From Halobellus rufus (GTDB lineage Archaea; Halobacteriota; Halobacteria; Halobacteriales; Haloferacaceae), in assembly GCF_000739575.1 (NCBI RefSeq), contig NZ_BBJO01000004.1, positions 1-37,811 on the forward strand: a stretch of 37,811 nucleotides of DNA. The letters run 5' to 3'. Position 1 is the stretch's first letter, and each line of letters starts with the position of its first letter. A program made the translations under genes and the position numbers. Positions 23,516 through 30,970 of the stretch are shown here, piece by piece. Under the pieces are notes generated by a model, which was given only the letters and a program-made list of their open reading frames with translations, did not search any database and had not been told where the DNA came from.

Positions 23516-23860
23516 ATGGCAAGCGCTCTTCCACACCATCCCCCCGTCAATCACGCTCCCAGCAAACAAACGAACATCGTCGTTGATCAAAACAAACCAA
23601 CTGACGTTCTACAGGTCCTCTCCTCCGAGACAGCGCAAGCGATTTTGGGCACGCTCAAATCGGAACCGAAGACGACATCAGAGATTGCTAACTCAGTCGA
23701 TCAATCAGTTCAGAACGTCGCATACCATCTTGATCGGCTCTGCAACGCAGAGCTCATCACACCGATTGAAACGTGGTACTCCGAAAAAGGCCGAGAAATG
23801 ACTGTGTACGCTCTAGCCACAGAACGGCTCATCGTCCAATTCCACGCCAATAACGACTGA
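23516..23860 (+). CDS. ArsR-type winged-helix regulator
   Basis: The 114 residues contain the ArsR-like winged helix VLQVLSSETAQAILGTLKSE, TTSEIANSVDQSVQNVAYHL and DRLCNAELITPIETW, with a wing ending EMTVYALATERLIV. A Q/N-rich lead of ~28 residues precedes it. It is divergent from GbsR over the shared inverted repeat. The metal-binding Cys motif of classic ArsR is absent, so the effector is probably not arsenite. Confidence 0.82.
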   Translation: MASALPHHPPVNHAPSKQTNIVVDQNKPTDVLQVLSSETAQAILGTLKSEPKTTSEIANSVDQSVQNVAYHLDRLCNAELITPIETWYSEKGREMTVYALATERLIVQFHANND

Positions 23861-23869
23861 GGTCTCTAC

Positions 23870-24032
23870 TATCCCACAGCTTTTGGGGGTGAACCCCCTC
23901 GAGATCAAGTCCCGAGTCACTCGGCTTGTTCATCTGTAGAATACAAAAAGAAAGGTCGCGTTCCACATCTCCAAACTCTCAGAACGGTTGTGGCTAGGGT
24001 GCTTCAGCACGCGGTGGCGCGGAGTAGTTTAC
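23870..24032. other. Non-coding gap with possible IS-end relic
   Basis: GGGGGTGAACCCCC (23885-23898) is followed by CGAGATCAAGTCCCGAGTCACTCGG, with GTCCCGAG/CTCGG imperfect pairing. The TGAACC...CGAG...GTCAAG-type order resembles the hairpins at 14545 and 32080. No coding sequence is recognised. Confidence 0.3.
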
Positions 24033-24710
24033 TTACCTTTTAGCATCGATTTCTGCTCGAAATTGATCGAGGAATTCTTCGATATATTCCCACCGCGCGT
24101 TTCCAACACGTTGTCCCGGTTCTGTGCACAGCAGTTCAAGGCGCTTTCGTGCTCTGTCTCGAAGCAAAGAGATATCGGGGAGATTCGTTGTAATACTTTC
24201 AGAAATTGTTGAATCATCAATCACGGCGATTTTATCGCCAGCCTTTCCTGATTGCTCACCAAGGATACACGACATCCGCACGATTCCAACGGCACCAAGT
24301 GCGTCCAGCTTATCTGCATCAAAGAGTAATTTCGCTTCAGGGGTGCTTGGCTCCGGAGAGCTAGCTCGAATGCCGTGAGATCGAATACTGTCCTGGATCT
24401 CAGCGATCCGATCTGACGCTACTTCTTCCTCCTGCAACAGTTCGCCTGCTGTGACTGCACCCCACTCAACGTGATCTGTAATTTCTCCTGCTGTTTCTAG
24501 TGGGCGTCCAATATCGTGAAACCAAGCCGCAGCGAAAAGAACGTCCCTCTCAACAGCTCCTTCATATTCGCTCGCTAATCGCCGGGCGATATCGTGAACC
24601 CGACTAGCGTGGAACTGATCGTGTGCTGGGAGAGCGTTCTGATAATACGGGACGGCTAATTTCCGGGCCAAGGGGACCAATTCTTGAGTCATAAGCGACT
24701 GGCGTTCCAT
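24033..24710 (-). CDS. HD-domain phosphohydrolase
   Basis: From MERQSLMTQELVPLARK (or MTQEL at 24692), ~225 residues. Metal ligands of the HD fold are visible: HDQFHASRVHDIA, the AAWFHDIGRP signature HD pair, HVEWGAV and the FDADKLDALGA Asp. The layout is that of YpgQ/YedJ-type HD hydrolases acting on nucleotides or small phosphoesters. The product is soluble. Neighbours give no pathway. Confidence 0.85.
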   Translation of the reverse strand: MERQSLMTQELVPLARKLAVPYYQNALPAHDQFHASRVHDIARRLASEYEGAVERDVLFAAAWFHDIGRPLETAGEITDHVEWGAVTAGELLQEEEVASDRIAEIQDSIRSHGIRASSPEPSTPEAKLLFDADKLDALGAVGIVRMSCILGEQSGKAGDKIAVIDDSTISESITTNLPDISLLRDRARKRLELLCTEPGQRVGNARWEYIEEFLDQFRAEIDAKR

Positions 24711-24849
24711 ATCCTGTCTAGATAGTAATTGTGATCGAAGATGGGGGGGTTGAGAGCAGCATACAATGCGTCCCATACCTGCTTAAGTGTTTGAATTTGT
24801 GCAATTTGTAGTCCCAATTAGGACCCGATCCAAAGCATTCGTCACCAAA

Positions 24850-25851
24850 TTACTTCTGTGAATGGGAGTCAATAGTATACGAGGGCGATATTCTAACCTT
24901 GACTGAGCCATAACGGATCGTAACGTACCCAATTGCGAGTGTGGCAATGATCAAAACTATCCCGACGTTAACGAATCCTGAGACACCGACAAAGCGTGCT
25001 GGACCGGTGAAATCCGGGCGTAGCAGCGTAGCAGCGATATTTGCAGTCTCCGGACGCACATTACTCAACCCGTAGACGTTGTTGAACGCGAGGTTCGTTG
25101 CAAAATGAAGTCCGATAGGGATTGCCAGCGAATCCGTTACTACGTACGTACTTCCGAGAACCAGACCCATCAACACCCAGAAACCGAGCGCCAGCAGTGA
25201 ATTCGCCTGACCGACGTGGACGACGCCGAACAGCACTGATGAGACTACAAGTCCAGCTAGCACCGATCTGCGTTCCGAGAACCAACGGCTCTGGAATCCT
25301 TCTGCGGCGTTTTTGAGTATGAGGCCTCGAAACAAGAGTTCTTCCCAGATTCCGACGAACAAGAACTGGATGGTAAATGCGAGCATCGCCAGCGTCAACG
25401 GGAGTGCGTTCTCCGCGTTGCTTGGTGACAACAGAGCTGAAATGTGCGCCCACCCAGTACTGAGATGCACTACGAGCGCTAGTCCCCACGCGACGAATGC
25501 GATGATGATACCAACACCCGCAGCACGAATCCATTCGTCTCCGATTTCTAAGCCATATTCGGAGAGTTGACGGTGATCGACGTGGCGTGCCCAAATCACG
25601 ACCACTAGAAGAACAATGGCGACAGTAAAACCGTTTTGAGCTACTCCCAGTATCGATGGCGGGAGTTCGATATCATTGAACAGTACGGACGGAATCACCT
25701 GCGAGCCGATTGCGACGAGTACGAACGCACCGAGGATCCGCCAGAGGGCACGAGGGCGGCGTTCAGTATGATTCCAGAAGGGGACCAGTAGCAACCGTAT
25801 CGTATGTTTGGAGGGTTCATCCACATCGCGGGGAATATTCGACTTCGACAT
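24850..25851 (-). CDS. CPBP-family intramembrane metalloprotease (CAAX/abortive-infection type)
   Basis: The start at MSKSNIPRDVDEP gives 333 residues and about eight helices. Motif I GIWEELLFRGLILKN (Glu-Glu plus Arg), motif II SSVLFGVVHVG (His) and motif III IGLHFATNLAFNN (His, Asn) are the CPBP catalytic set. These enzymes cleave prenylated or other membrane substrates, and some are immunity proteins for bacteriocins. The frame upstream of 25851 is not convincing. No partner peptide gene was seen nearby. Confidence 0.88.
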   Translation of the reverse strand: MSKSNIPRDVDEPSKHTIRLLLVPFWNHTERRPRALWRILGAFVLVAIGSQVIPSVLFNDIELPPSILGVAQNGFTVAIVLLVVVIWARHVDHRQLSEYGLEIGDEWIRAAGVGIIIAFVAWGLALVVHLSTGWAHISALLSPSNAENALPLTLAMLAFTIQFLFVGIWEELLFRGLILKNAAEGFQSRWFSERRSVLAGLVVSSVLFGVVHVGQANSLLALGFWVLMGLVLGSTYVVTDSLAIPIGLHFATNLAFNNVYGLSNVRPETANIAATLLRPDFTGPARFVGVSGFVNVGIVLIIATLAIGYVTIRYGSVKVRISPSYTIDSHSQK

Positions 25852-25964
25852 CGACACTGAAGCCTGCACGTGCCATACCAAAGAGCTCCATCGCCTAGTT
25901 TCAGCCGCTGAAGCTAGACACAATCTACACACCGTCCCGAACTGTTATTGAGATACACCTAGAT

Positions 25965-26318
25965 GTGGCAATTGTTGTGTCGGACGGATCAGATGCGGCG
26001 GCACTCGCAGATCTCCTCGCAGATGACTGTGCCCGGCACATCCTCATCGAAACGAAAAACGATCCCTGTTCGGCGTCCGAACTCAGTACACGGCTTGATG
26101 CGTCAGAACCGACGATCTACCGTCGACTCGAACGACTCCAACAGCACGACCTCGTGTCCGAAGAGATCCAGCCAGTTACGGACGGGAAGAACTACAAAGT
26201 GTACCAGGCGCAACTCCGCAGCGTCACACTGGAACTCACCGATGAGGGCTTCGAAACCACCGTCTCCCGTCGTGAACGGATGGCAGACCGGTTCACTCGC
26301 TTCGTCGAAAACAGATGA
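25965..26318 (+). CDS. Winged-helix regulator, paralogue of 6127
   Basis: This uses a GTG start at 25965 (a second GTG follows at 25977) and gives about 117 residues. The pattern LADDCARHILIETKNDPCSA, ELSTRLDASEPTIYRRLERL is a winged helix close to that at 6127-6474. The recognition helix TIYRRLERL is nearly the same. The stop overlaps the start of the small membrane protein (ATGA at 26315-26318), the same coupling as in the first module. Confidence 0.82.
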   Translation: MAIVVSDGSDAAALADLLADDCARHILIETKNDPCSASELSTRLDASEPTIYRRLERLQQHDLVSEEIQPVTDGKNYKVYQAQLRSVTLELTDEGFETTVSRRERMADRFTRFVENR

Positions 26319-26638
26319 CTACACCTGAATTACTCCTCCAGTCGATCGATCTCGATACGCTAAGCCGCATTCGCACTTACAGTGAACTGATCTCCGTTGC
26401 ACTCGGGTTGACGATCAGCTACCTCGCGTATCTCGGATATCGACGGAACCAAAGCCGACCGATGCTATTTATCGCCCTCGGATTCGCGCTCATTCTCGGC
26501 ATTCCAGGCGCCGCGCTCGTGATTTTGGGGTTTGGTCTTAATGTCCCGATTCCGATCGTCAATAGCGTCGGCCAAGTCAGTGAACTCGCGGGACTCGTAG
26601 CGATCCTCTATGGGTTGTGGATGCCGCACCGGACATAG
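26315..26638 (+). CDS. Small three-helix membrane protein, paralogue of 6474
   Basis: The 107 residues have three helices and the short loop GYRRNQSRPM after the first, as in the protein at 6474 (AYRGLRRNDERSM), with the same C-terminal ELAGLVAILYGLW helix position. With the regulator at 25965 it forms a two-gene module. In the 6.1-kb copy an ABC transporter follows; here none does, so the module does not require that transporter. Confidence 0.75.
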   Translation: MTTPELLLQSIDLDTLSRIRTYSELISVALGLTISYLAYLGYRRNQSRPMLFIALGFALILGIPGAALVILGFGLNVPIPIVNSVGQVSELAGLVAILYGLWMPHRT

Positions 26639-26710
26639 GGAACTTAGGACCGACGTACGCCACCAAAGTCCGAAATATTGGTAATCGGTCCGTGATGTCC
26701 TGTGAGCCCC

Positions 26711-26818
26711 TCACGGTAGATACGTTGCGAGAAAGTTGATGATTCGATCCAGTGTTTCGTTAATTTCTTTTTCCTCGTTGTCCGCGTCGGTCTCTTTTTT
26801 AGAGGGTGGCTGGCTCAT
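26711..26818 (-). CDS. Possible 35-residue small protein
   Basis: MSQPPSKKETDADNEEKEIN continues with an amphipathic helix to a stop at 26711. It is very acidic and lies 43 nt after the DUF3267 gene on the same strand. It is too short to assign; weak evidence only. Confidence 0.35.
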   Translation of the reverse strand: MSQPPSKKETDADNEEKEINETLDRIINFLATYLP

Positions 26819-26861
26819 ATCTGATTTGTCGAGCCGTAGCGTTCTGTATTTTTTCCGTATC

Positions 26862-27584
26862 TCACCCCGTCGGGAGCGCGAGGACGAATGCGAAGAACGC
26901 CAACGGGACAACGAAGACCGCGCTGTACCACAATGCTGCGCCGGCGAGTGCATCCCAGACAACGGCAGTCACCGATAGCGCGCCTCGACGGTCGCTTTCG
27001 CGGCCGAGTATCCGGACACCCTTGGGATGGTCTTCTAGACGGACATTCGCGGGATAGGCAAGCAGCGTCATCGTCATCCAGAGGTCAGCAATCGCTCCAG
27101 CGGCGTTCGCGGCTAGCGGGACGATGAGCCAGCCCCACTCGAAGACCAGCATCGCCGGGACACCGATGGCGGTCAGCACAACTAGTGGCGTCATGAGGAC
27201 GACAATGAACTGGTTGCGAGTGAATTCGTGGTCAGTCGTGGCGTAGGCGTACGGGAGAATGAAGTATGCGATCCCGACGCCGTATTTCGCCTCGCCGCCG
27301 TAGTACCGGATGGCAAGGCCGTGCAGCCACTCGTGAGGGATGACGAAGACAGTTGCCAATACCAGGATAATGAGAACGTCCAGGGCGTTGGTCCACCAAC
27401 TGATCTCGGGCGCAAACCGAAATGACGCCGGATGCCCAGTACCGGCTTGGTAGAGGCCGCTTAGTGCGACCACTGCAATAACGAAGCCGAGTGTGGTGAG
27501 CGCGGTCATCTGGATGGTGAGTCCGCGCGTCAGTTCAAGATCCGCGAGCAGCGTCTCCGGATCATCGGTATCGGCCGAAGCCAT
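26862..27584 (-). CDS. DUF3267 membrane zinc metalloprotease
   Basis: The 240 residues contain about five helices and an HExxH motif (PHEWLHGLAIRYYGG, the catalytic Glu in HEWLH), which matches the DUF3267 putative zincin family related to site-2-type membrane proteases. The N-terminal ~25 residues are acidic and cytoplasmic. The gene is followed by a possible 35-residue ORF. No substrate candidate is encoded next to it. Confidence 0.82.
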   Translation of the reverse strand: MASADTDDPETLLADLELTRGLTIQMTALTTLGFVIAVVALSGLYQAGTGHPASFRFAPEISWWTNALDVLIILVLATVFVIPHEWLHGLAIRYYGGEAKYGVGIAYFILPYAYATTDHEFTRNQFIVVLMTPLVVLTAIGVPAMLVFEWGWLIVPLAANAAGAIADLWMTMTLLAYPANVRLEDHPKGVRILGRESDRRGALSVTAVVWDALAGAALWYSAVFVVPLAFFAFVLALPTG

Positions 27585-27642
27585 ACTATTGAATCACCTA
27601 TTAATCTGTTAACTGTACGGTCAGCGGATCTGTCTCGGCAGC

Positions 27643-27816
27643 TTACTGACCGACAGTGTATACTTCTGCCCAGAGATATGCGGTTCCAATAGCTGAATAG
27701 AGGAGACCCAAAACCATAGGTAGCCATTCACTTTGTAGGGCGAAAGACCCCGCTTGGACAAGTCCTAAGCCGACCATTGCCACCCCGATAAGCGTCTTCA
27801 GCCGTCTCTGTTCCAT
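27643..27816 (-). CDS. Small membrane protein, 57 residues
   Basis: This encodes MEQRRLKTLIGVAMVGLGLV and a second helix WLPMVLGLLYSAIGTAYLW, giving two helices with a basic N-terminus. The ATG is 16 nt from the tip of repeat A2 (27832), so the repeat forms the upstream region. A similar 77-93-residue membrane protein gene follows further upstream. No family was recognised. It is too short for automatic gene callers with a 60-residue limit. Confidence 0.6.
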   Translation of the reverse strand: MEQRRLKTLIGVAMVGLGLVQAGSFALQSEWLPMVLGLLYSAIGTAYLWAEVYTVGQ

Positions 27817-27831
27817 ATATTCAACTTATTT

Positions 27832-27888
27832 GGCTTTATTGAAATCCTCAGCAGGTGCTACCTTCTGGCCCGGCCTCGGTCAGTACAG
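27832..27888 (+). repeat. Type A IS-end-like repeat, copy A2
   Basis: GGCTTTATTGAAATCCTCAG is followed by CAGGTGCTA and ends in CGGTCAGTACAG. It aligns with A1, A3, A4 and A5. It lies between two minus-strand small membrane genes. Confidence 0.65.
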
Positions 27889-27983
27889 GCTATTCGCTGG
27901 GAGTGCACCGTTGCGTGTCCCGAACGACAGCATACGTCGAGCGGGTATCGGACGTAGCGCGGACGCGGGTCGGTTGGCGTCGT

Positions 27984-28265
27984 CTACGCTAGCGCGATCC
28001 CGGCACCGACGGCGATACTCATCAGCGCGAGGCCAGCGAGCGCGACTGTTGTCCGGTCGTGGTGTCCTTCGAGTGCGTCGTCGGAGTCGAACCCACTGAG
28101 ACCGGTCAGAACGCTGAGGCCGACAGCGACCGCGGAGAGGCCACCGGCGAGCGCCAGCGTCGTCCAGATTTCGAGTCCATTCTGTGCGACTTCTCGTGCA
28201 GCCGTCCCGGCGAGAAGGACGCCAGTTGCTATCGGGGCCGCGGCTGTCGCTTTGTTGGAGGGCAT
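27984..28265 (-). CDS. Small three-helix membrane protein, 93 residues
   Basis: MPSNKATAAAPIATGVLLAG, a helix WTTLALAGGLSAVAVGLSVL and a third helix VALAGLALMSIAVGAGIAL. The loop is acidic (FDSDDALEGHHD). No family recognised. The stop codon is ~95 nt from the TCAGTACAG of repeat A2. Confidence 0.6.
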   Translation of the reverse strand: MPSNKATAAAPIATGVLLAGTAAREVAQNGLEIWTTLALAGGLSAVAVGLSVLTGLSGFDSDDALEGHHDRTTVALAGLALMSIAVGAGIALA

Positions 28266-28323
28266 CAGTTAGGTTTCGGATGCAATTCTCAAAGTTGTGG
28301 CGATGCTGCTCCGCGGACCGCGG

Positions 28324-28382
28324 TCAGTACAGGAGACTCACGAACCATTCAGCCCAGGGGACTCACGTATCGGTCAGTACTG
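28324..28382 (+). repeat. Two TCAGTACAG-type motifs
   Basis: CGGTCAGTACAGGAGACTCACG and, 50 nt on, CGGTCAGTACTGG, both with a CGG before the motif and GGGACTCACG or GAGACTCACG between them. They lie just past the stop codon of the gene at 28394-28636. Confidence 0.5.
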
Positions 28383-28393
28383 GCGCGTATTGG

Positions 28394-28636
28394 TTATCTG
28401 GTCGGCATCGCTCCCAGCACGGTCATCAGAAGCACCGGGAGCATAATCACCAGAAATCGCCACTGGTACTCGTCTGTCCACCATCGCACTCGTGATGAGC
28501 GAAGTCGCAAGGCGGCAGTCAAACTAAATAGGAGACAGCCAACTGCGGAGATTGAGCGGCTTGTGAGTGCCATCCAGACTACGAAGGGTAGCATCCCGAT
28601 AGCAACACACAGGTCTGCCCTCTTCTCCCAGTCCAT
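28394..28636 (-). CDS. Small membrane protein, 80 residues
   Basis: From MDWEKRADLCVAIGMLPFVV; helices at ~8-28, 32-45 and 62-78, with a RLRSSRVRWWTDEYQWR loop. The in-frame ATG at 28702 would add 22 residues not typical of a signal. No family recognised. Confidence 0.55.
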   Translation of the reverse strand: MDWEKRADLCVAIGMLPFVVWMALTSRSISAVGCLLFSLTAALRLRSSRVRWWTDEYQWRFLVIMLPVLLMTVLGAMPTR

Positions 28637-28702
28637 AGCCTTCCGTAGCCGAGTCAGGAAAATAATTGTTCCTGAACAGAGAAATCGAATATCTCTGAAC
28701 AA

Positions 28703-28970
28703 TTACTTATAATAGGTGAATGATCTGTGATTGATTGTTCATCAGTAGGTTCACACGCTCGTTCTCTCGGCTGATCCATCGACATAGACGTGGAATCAAA
28801 GTTAGCGAATCACTCAGTACAGTATCTTCACGCAGAGGAGATCCGTTTCACGCGGTTTTACGGGGAGTTATGGGAATGTCTTGACCCCAAACAGTTGACG
28901 TAGCTGACGGTCAGTCTCGTAATTGTAGATCTGACTTAGAATTTAAGAACCGGGCTTAGTATTAACTTGT
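28703..28970. other. Non-coding gap
   Basis: This 268-bp gap has an AT-rich stretch (AATTACTTATAATAGG, about 28700-28715), an exact CACTCAGTACAG at 28811-28822, and the TTTAAG promoter-like box near 28940. No gene was recognised. Confidence 0.35.
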
Positions 28971-29081
28971 ATGGACTGGGGCTTCAGAATTCGGAAAGGA
29001 GTTCCATCTTGGGTACAGAAACTCGTACTGATTGGTGCGATCCTGCTGATCGCCGGTCTCCAATATTTCAATATTATATAA
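28971..29081 (+). CDS. 36-residue single-helix membrane peptide
   Basis: MDWGFRIRKGVPSWVQKLV followed by one helix LIGAILLIAGLQYFNII. A TTTAAG box lies ~28 nt before the ATG, as for leaderless transcripts. The amphipathic basic head and single helix resemble small membrane peptides. Too short to assign. Confidence 0.45.
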   Translation: MDWGFRIRKGVPSWVQKLVLIGAILLIAGLQYFNII

Positions 29082-29129
29082 TCGTCGAGATCTCAATCAA
29101 CGAATTTCACACCTATTCCGTCGTTTCGC

Positions 29130-29138
29130 TCAGTACAG
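29130..29138 (+). repeat. TCAGTACAG motif
   Basis: Exact motif in TTTCGCTCAGTACAG, 29 nt beyond the stop codon of the SHOCT protein gene. The preceding TTCGCTCAGTACAG context is also found in repeat A1. Confidence 0.5.
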
Positions 29139-29166
29139 AAGAGAGACGTATCGCCCAGCACAGGAG

Positions 29167-29571
29167 TCACTCTATCACGCGCTCGCGCTCGGTCGTCTGC
29201 TGCTCCAGTTCTTCCGTTTTGATGAGTTGGTCGAGACGCTGCTCAAACGCTTCGTCATCAAGTTCACCTTCCGCATACCGTCGCCGAAGCGTTTCAATTG
29301 GCGTTTCGTTCGCTTCGTCTGTCCGCTGACCGTCCTGTAGACTGTCCACAGGGGCTGCATTCGCCTGACGAACGACCCCTCGTACCAATTGTCCGGCGAC
29401 ACCAAGCGTTACAGTACTGAGCAAGAGGAACAAGAGTCCTGCCGCGACGTTTCCAGATAATCCAACGAGTCCGAGTACGAGTGCTGGGACACCAATCAAA
29501 CAGGCGACGATGGCAGTCGCAGTTCGACCAGCGGGACTTTGGGGGGCATATTGGTGGACCAATTCAAACAT
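29167..29571 (-). CDS. SHOCT-domain membrane protein
   Basis: The 134 residues have two helices in the first 70 residues (TATAIVACLIGVPALVLGLV, AAGLLFLLLSTVTLGVAG) and a C-terminal SHOCT domain (PIETLRRRYAEGELDDEAFE, then QRLDQL). SHOCT motifs are short oligomerisation or interaction modules common in haloarchaeal membrane proteins. Function unknown. Confidence 0.82.
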   Translation of the reverse strand: MFELVHQYAPQSPAGRTATAIVACLIGVPALVLGLVGLSGNVAAGLLFLLLSTVTLGVAGQLVRGVVRQANAAPVDSLQDGQRTDEANETPIETLRRRYAEGELDDEAFEQRLDQLIKTEELEQQTTERERVIE

Positions 29572-29683
29572 AGTTGTTTCGTAACTAGTTCACAACTTAA
29601 TTATCTCGGAAACGGAACAAGGATTCGATCAAGGAACGAATTTAAGATTTGTGTAGAGAGGTAGGACATTGGTCAACGCGCAG

Positions 29684-29744
29684 GCTTTAGCGAACGGATG
29701 TTTCAGCCCATAGCAGGTCTGAAGGATAAGATTTCAACAGAGCC
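29684..29744 (-). repeat. Type B IS-end-like repeat, copy B4
   Basis: On the minus strand: GGCTCTGTTGAAATC, TTATCCTTCAGAC, GGGCTGAAACATCCG. It aligns with B1, B2, B3 and B5, but its inner hairpin is disrupted. It is opposite in orientation to B1, 286 bp away, and both overlap the ends of the nuclease-like ORF. Its last codons are read as the C-terminus of that ORF. Confidence 0.65.
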
Positions 29745-30061
29745 GGAAGGTATTCACTCAGTACAGACGGGTCTAGCTCGGCGTCCGTCAACCAGACGAG
29801 CACATCTGCGTCAGCGAGGTTGCCATAGAGGAATAGCTTTCTCTGGTGGCTCAGGGCGCTTTCTTTGTTGCGGTCGAACTGGACTTCGGCTATCACATCA
29901 ACAAATTGATCACCATCGTATCCGCGTGCGATGATGTCAGCTCGGTAGCCGCCGTACTCGCTGTCGTACCGTACTTCTGGTTGTAGGTTCCAGAGTTCAA
30001 CACCGATCGTCCGTTCAAATTGGTCTAGTGGCTCCGTTGAAATCCTATCCTTCAGACACAT
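29687..30061 (-). CDS. PD-(D/E)XK nuclease-like protein, possibly truncated
   Basis: From MCLKDRISTEPLDQFERTIG, 124 residues. A possible nuclease core is EYGGYRADIIARGYDGDQFV, with Asp in RADII and the E-x-Q variant IAEVQFDRN followed by the KLFLYGNLADADVLVWLTD segment. This resembles restriction-type nuclease domains of the DUF4268 kind. Both gene ends lie inside type B repeats, so start and stop may come from an insertion. The usual N-terminal helical lead is missing. The frame extends upstream to 30232, but that part overlaps the opposite membrane gene region and is unlikely to be coding. Confidence 0.5.
   Translation of the reverse strand: MCLKDRISTEPLDQFERTIGVELWNLQPEVRYDSEYGGYRADIIARGYDGDQFVDVIAEVQFDRNKESALSHQRKLFLYGNLADADVLVWLTDAELDPSVLSEYLPALLKSYPSDLLWAETSVR
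29758..29766 (+). repeat. TCAGTACAG motif
   Basis: Exact 9-mer in CACTCAGTACAGACGG, 14 bp beyond the tip of repeat B4 and inside the 3' part of the nuclease-like ORF. Confidence 0.45.
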
Positions 30062-30088
30062 TCTCGTCTGAAACAGCTGTTCACTAAA
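30030..30088 (+). repeat. Type B IS-end-like repeat, copy B1
   Basis: GGCTCCGTTGAAATCCTATC, then TTCAGAC/GTCTGAA arms around an 8-nt loop, then AAACAGCTGTTCACTAA. With A3 it brackets a 553-bp unit (30030-30582) that contains one small membrane-protein gene. Confidence 0.7.
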
Positions 30089-30129
30089 TACTGCTCTTCT
30101 AGTGCTTCTCGGTGTGAGAACGTACAGCG

Positions 30130-30489
30130 TTACTGCTGGTAGCCTGAACGCGTGACATTGGTTTGGTTGCGAAGTTCGACAGCAAGACCGAGAACTCCGC
30201 CGAGGACGAACAGAACGGCGAGCAGGAACCACTCTTCGCCCAGATACTGTAGTGTCCCGATCACGATGAACCCACCATACACGAGTGGCTGGTAGAGTGG
30301 ATGGCTTCGAACTCCAGTCACCGTTGACGCCAACAGCATCGGAACGACGATTATCCAGAGAGCGACGGAATACAGCGTCGGGGAGTTGTAGTACACAAAC
30401 TCGAAATAGGTAGCCGCCACGATGAGGGTAGACATAACCAGCAGTGCCGCTGGACGGATCCGTTTCCGAAGGGTGTGGAGGGCAGTCAT
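30130..30489 (-). CDS. Small four-helix membrane protein, 119 residues
   Basis: MTALHTLRKRIRPAALLVMS and four helices (~14-34, 40-58, 68-82, 86-104). The C-terminus is LRNQTNVTRSGYQQ. It is the sole gene of the unit bounded by A3 upstream (30528-30582) and B1 downstream (30030-30088). No family recognised. Confidence 0.6.
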   Translation of the reverse strand: MTALHTLRKRIRPAALLVMSTLIVAATYFEFVYYNSPTLYSVALWIIVVPMLLASTVTGVRSHPLYQPLVYGGFIVIGTLQYLGEEWFLLAVLFVLGGVLGLAVELRNQTNVTRSGYQQ

Positions 30490-30527
30490 CCAGATTTCGA
30501 TTCGCCGCTTAGATTTATATAGATTGT

Positions 30528-30582
30528 CTGTATTGACCGCAGATTAGTTGCAGGTTCACCGGCAGAGGATTTCAATAGATCC
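30528..30582 (-). repeat. Type A IS-end-like repeat, copy A3
   Basis: On the minus strand: GGATCTATTGAAATCCTC, GCCGGTGAA and TGCGGTCAATACAG. It abuts A4 directly tip-to-tip (30582/30583), so the pair makes an inverted junction of two ends. Confidence 0.6.
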
Positions 30583-30638
30583 GCTTTATTGAACTTCCCA
30601 GCAGGTCCTATATTCTGCCCTGGCCCCGATCAGTACAG
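30583..30638 (+). repeat. Type A IS-end-like repeat, copy A4
   Basis: GCTTTATTGAACTTCCCAG, CAGGTCCTA, CCGATCAGTACAG. It abuts A3, so the two tips face each other at 30582/30583. It is followed by the stop codon region of the gene at 30644. Confidence 0.6.
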
Positions 30639-30643
30639 TCACA

Positions 30644-30877
30644 TTATGTTGTAAGGCTACTGAATGCCTTTTTCAAAATTGGAGTAATAACTATGAATCC
30701 GATGAAGATTGCAATAACGTAGGAAATAAATTCGACACCAATCGTGACTGGGTCAGCGATCTCGCCAGTGTAGGTATTGTAGAGCGTGAAAATGGTCGCA
30801 GCAACTACGGCGTTTGGAAGGTAATCGGAGACCAACTTTCGGAACTCCATAAACGAGATTGTTCGGCGAATCTTCAA
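30644..30877 (-). CDS. Small membrane protein, ~68-77 residues
   Basis: MKIRRTISFMEFRKLVSDYL with an alternative start MEFRK at 30850. Two helices (AVVAATIFTLYNTY and FISYVIAIFIGFIVITPIL). No family recognised. It reads toward repeat A4, opposite to the direction seen in units 30030-30582 and 30995-31338. Confidence 0.55.
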   Translation of the reverse strand: MKIRRTISFMEFRKLVSDYLPNAVVAATIFTLYNTYTGEIADPVTIGVEFISYVIAIFIGFIVITPILKKAFSSLTT

Positions 30878-30970
30878 ATTCGTATCGGTTAGAATGTAGT
30901 TGCCAGAGAATGGCTACGAGTCGTATACAGCTTCCATCTTGCACGACGCTTGAAACCAGTCCTCGTGTGA

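Noticed and set aside
24850..25851. CPBP protease as part of a bacteriocin (halocin) immunity locus
   Set aside because: No precursor peptide gene or dedicated exporter adjoins it; the ABC operons are more than 8 kb away.
30030..30088. Type B repeats as coding 3' ends of a gene family (APLKSYPSDTF...ETAVH)
   Set aside because: B1, B3, B4 and B5 can be read as a similar C-terminal peptide, but the flanking sequence is not homologous, the tip GGCTCTGTTGAAATCC is shared with type A repeats in the other orientation, and no upstream gene body is present except in B4.
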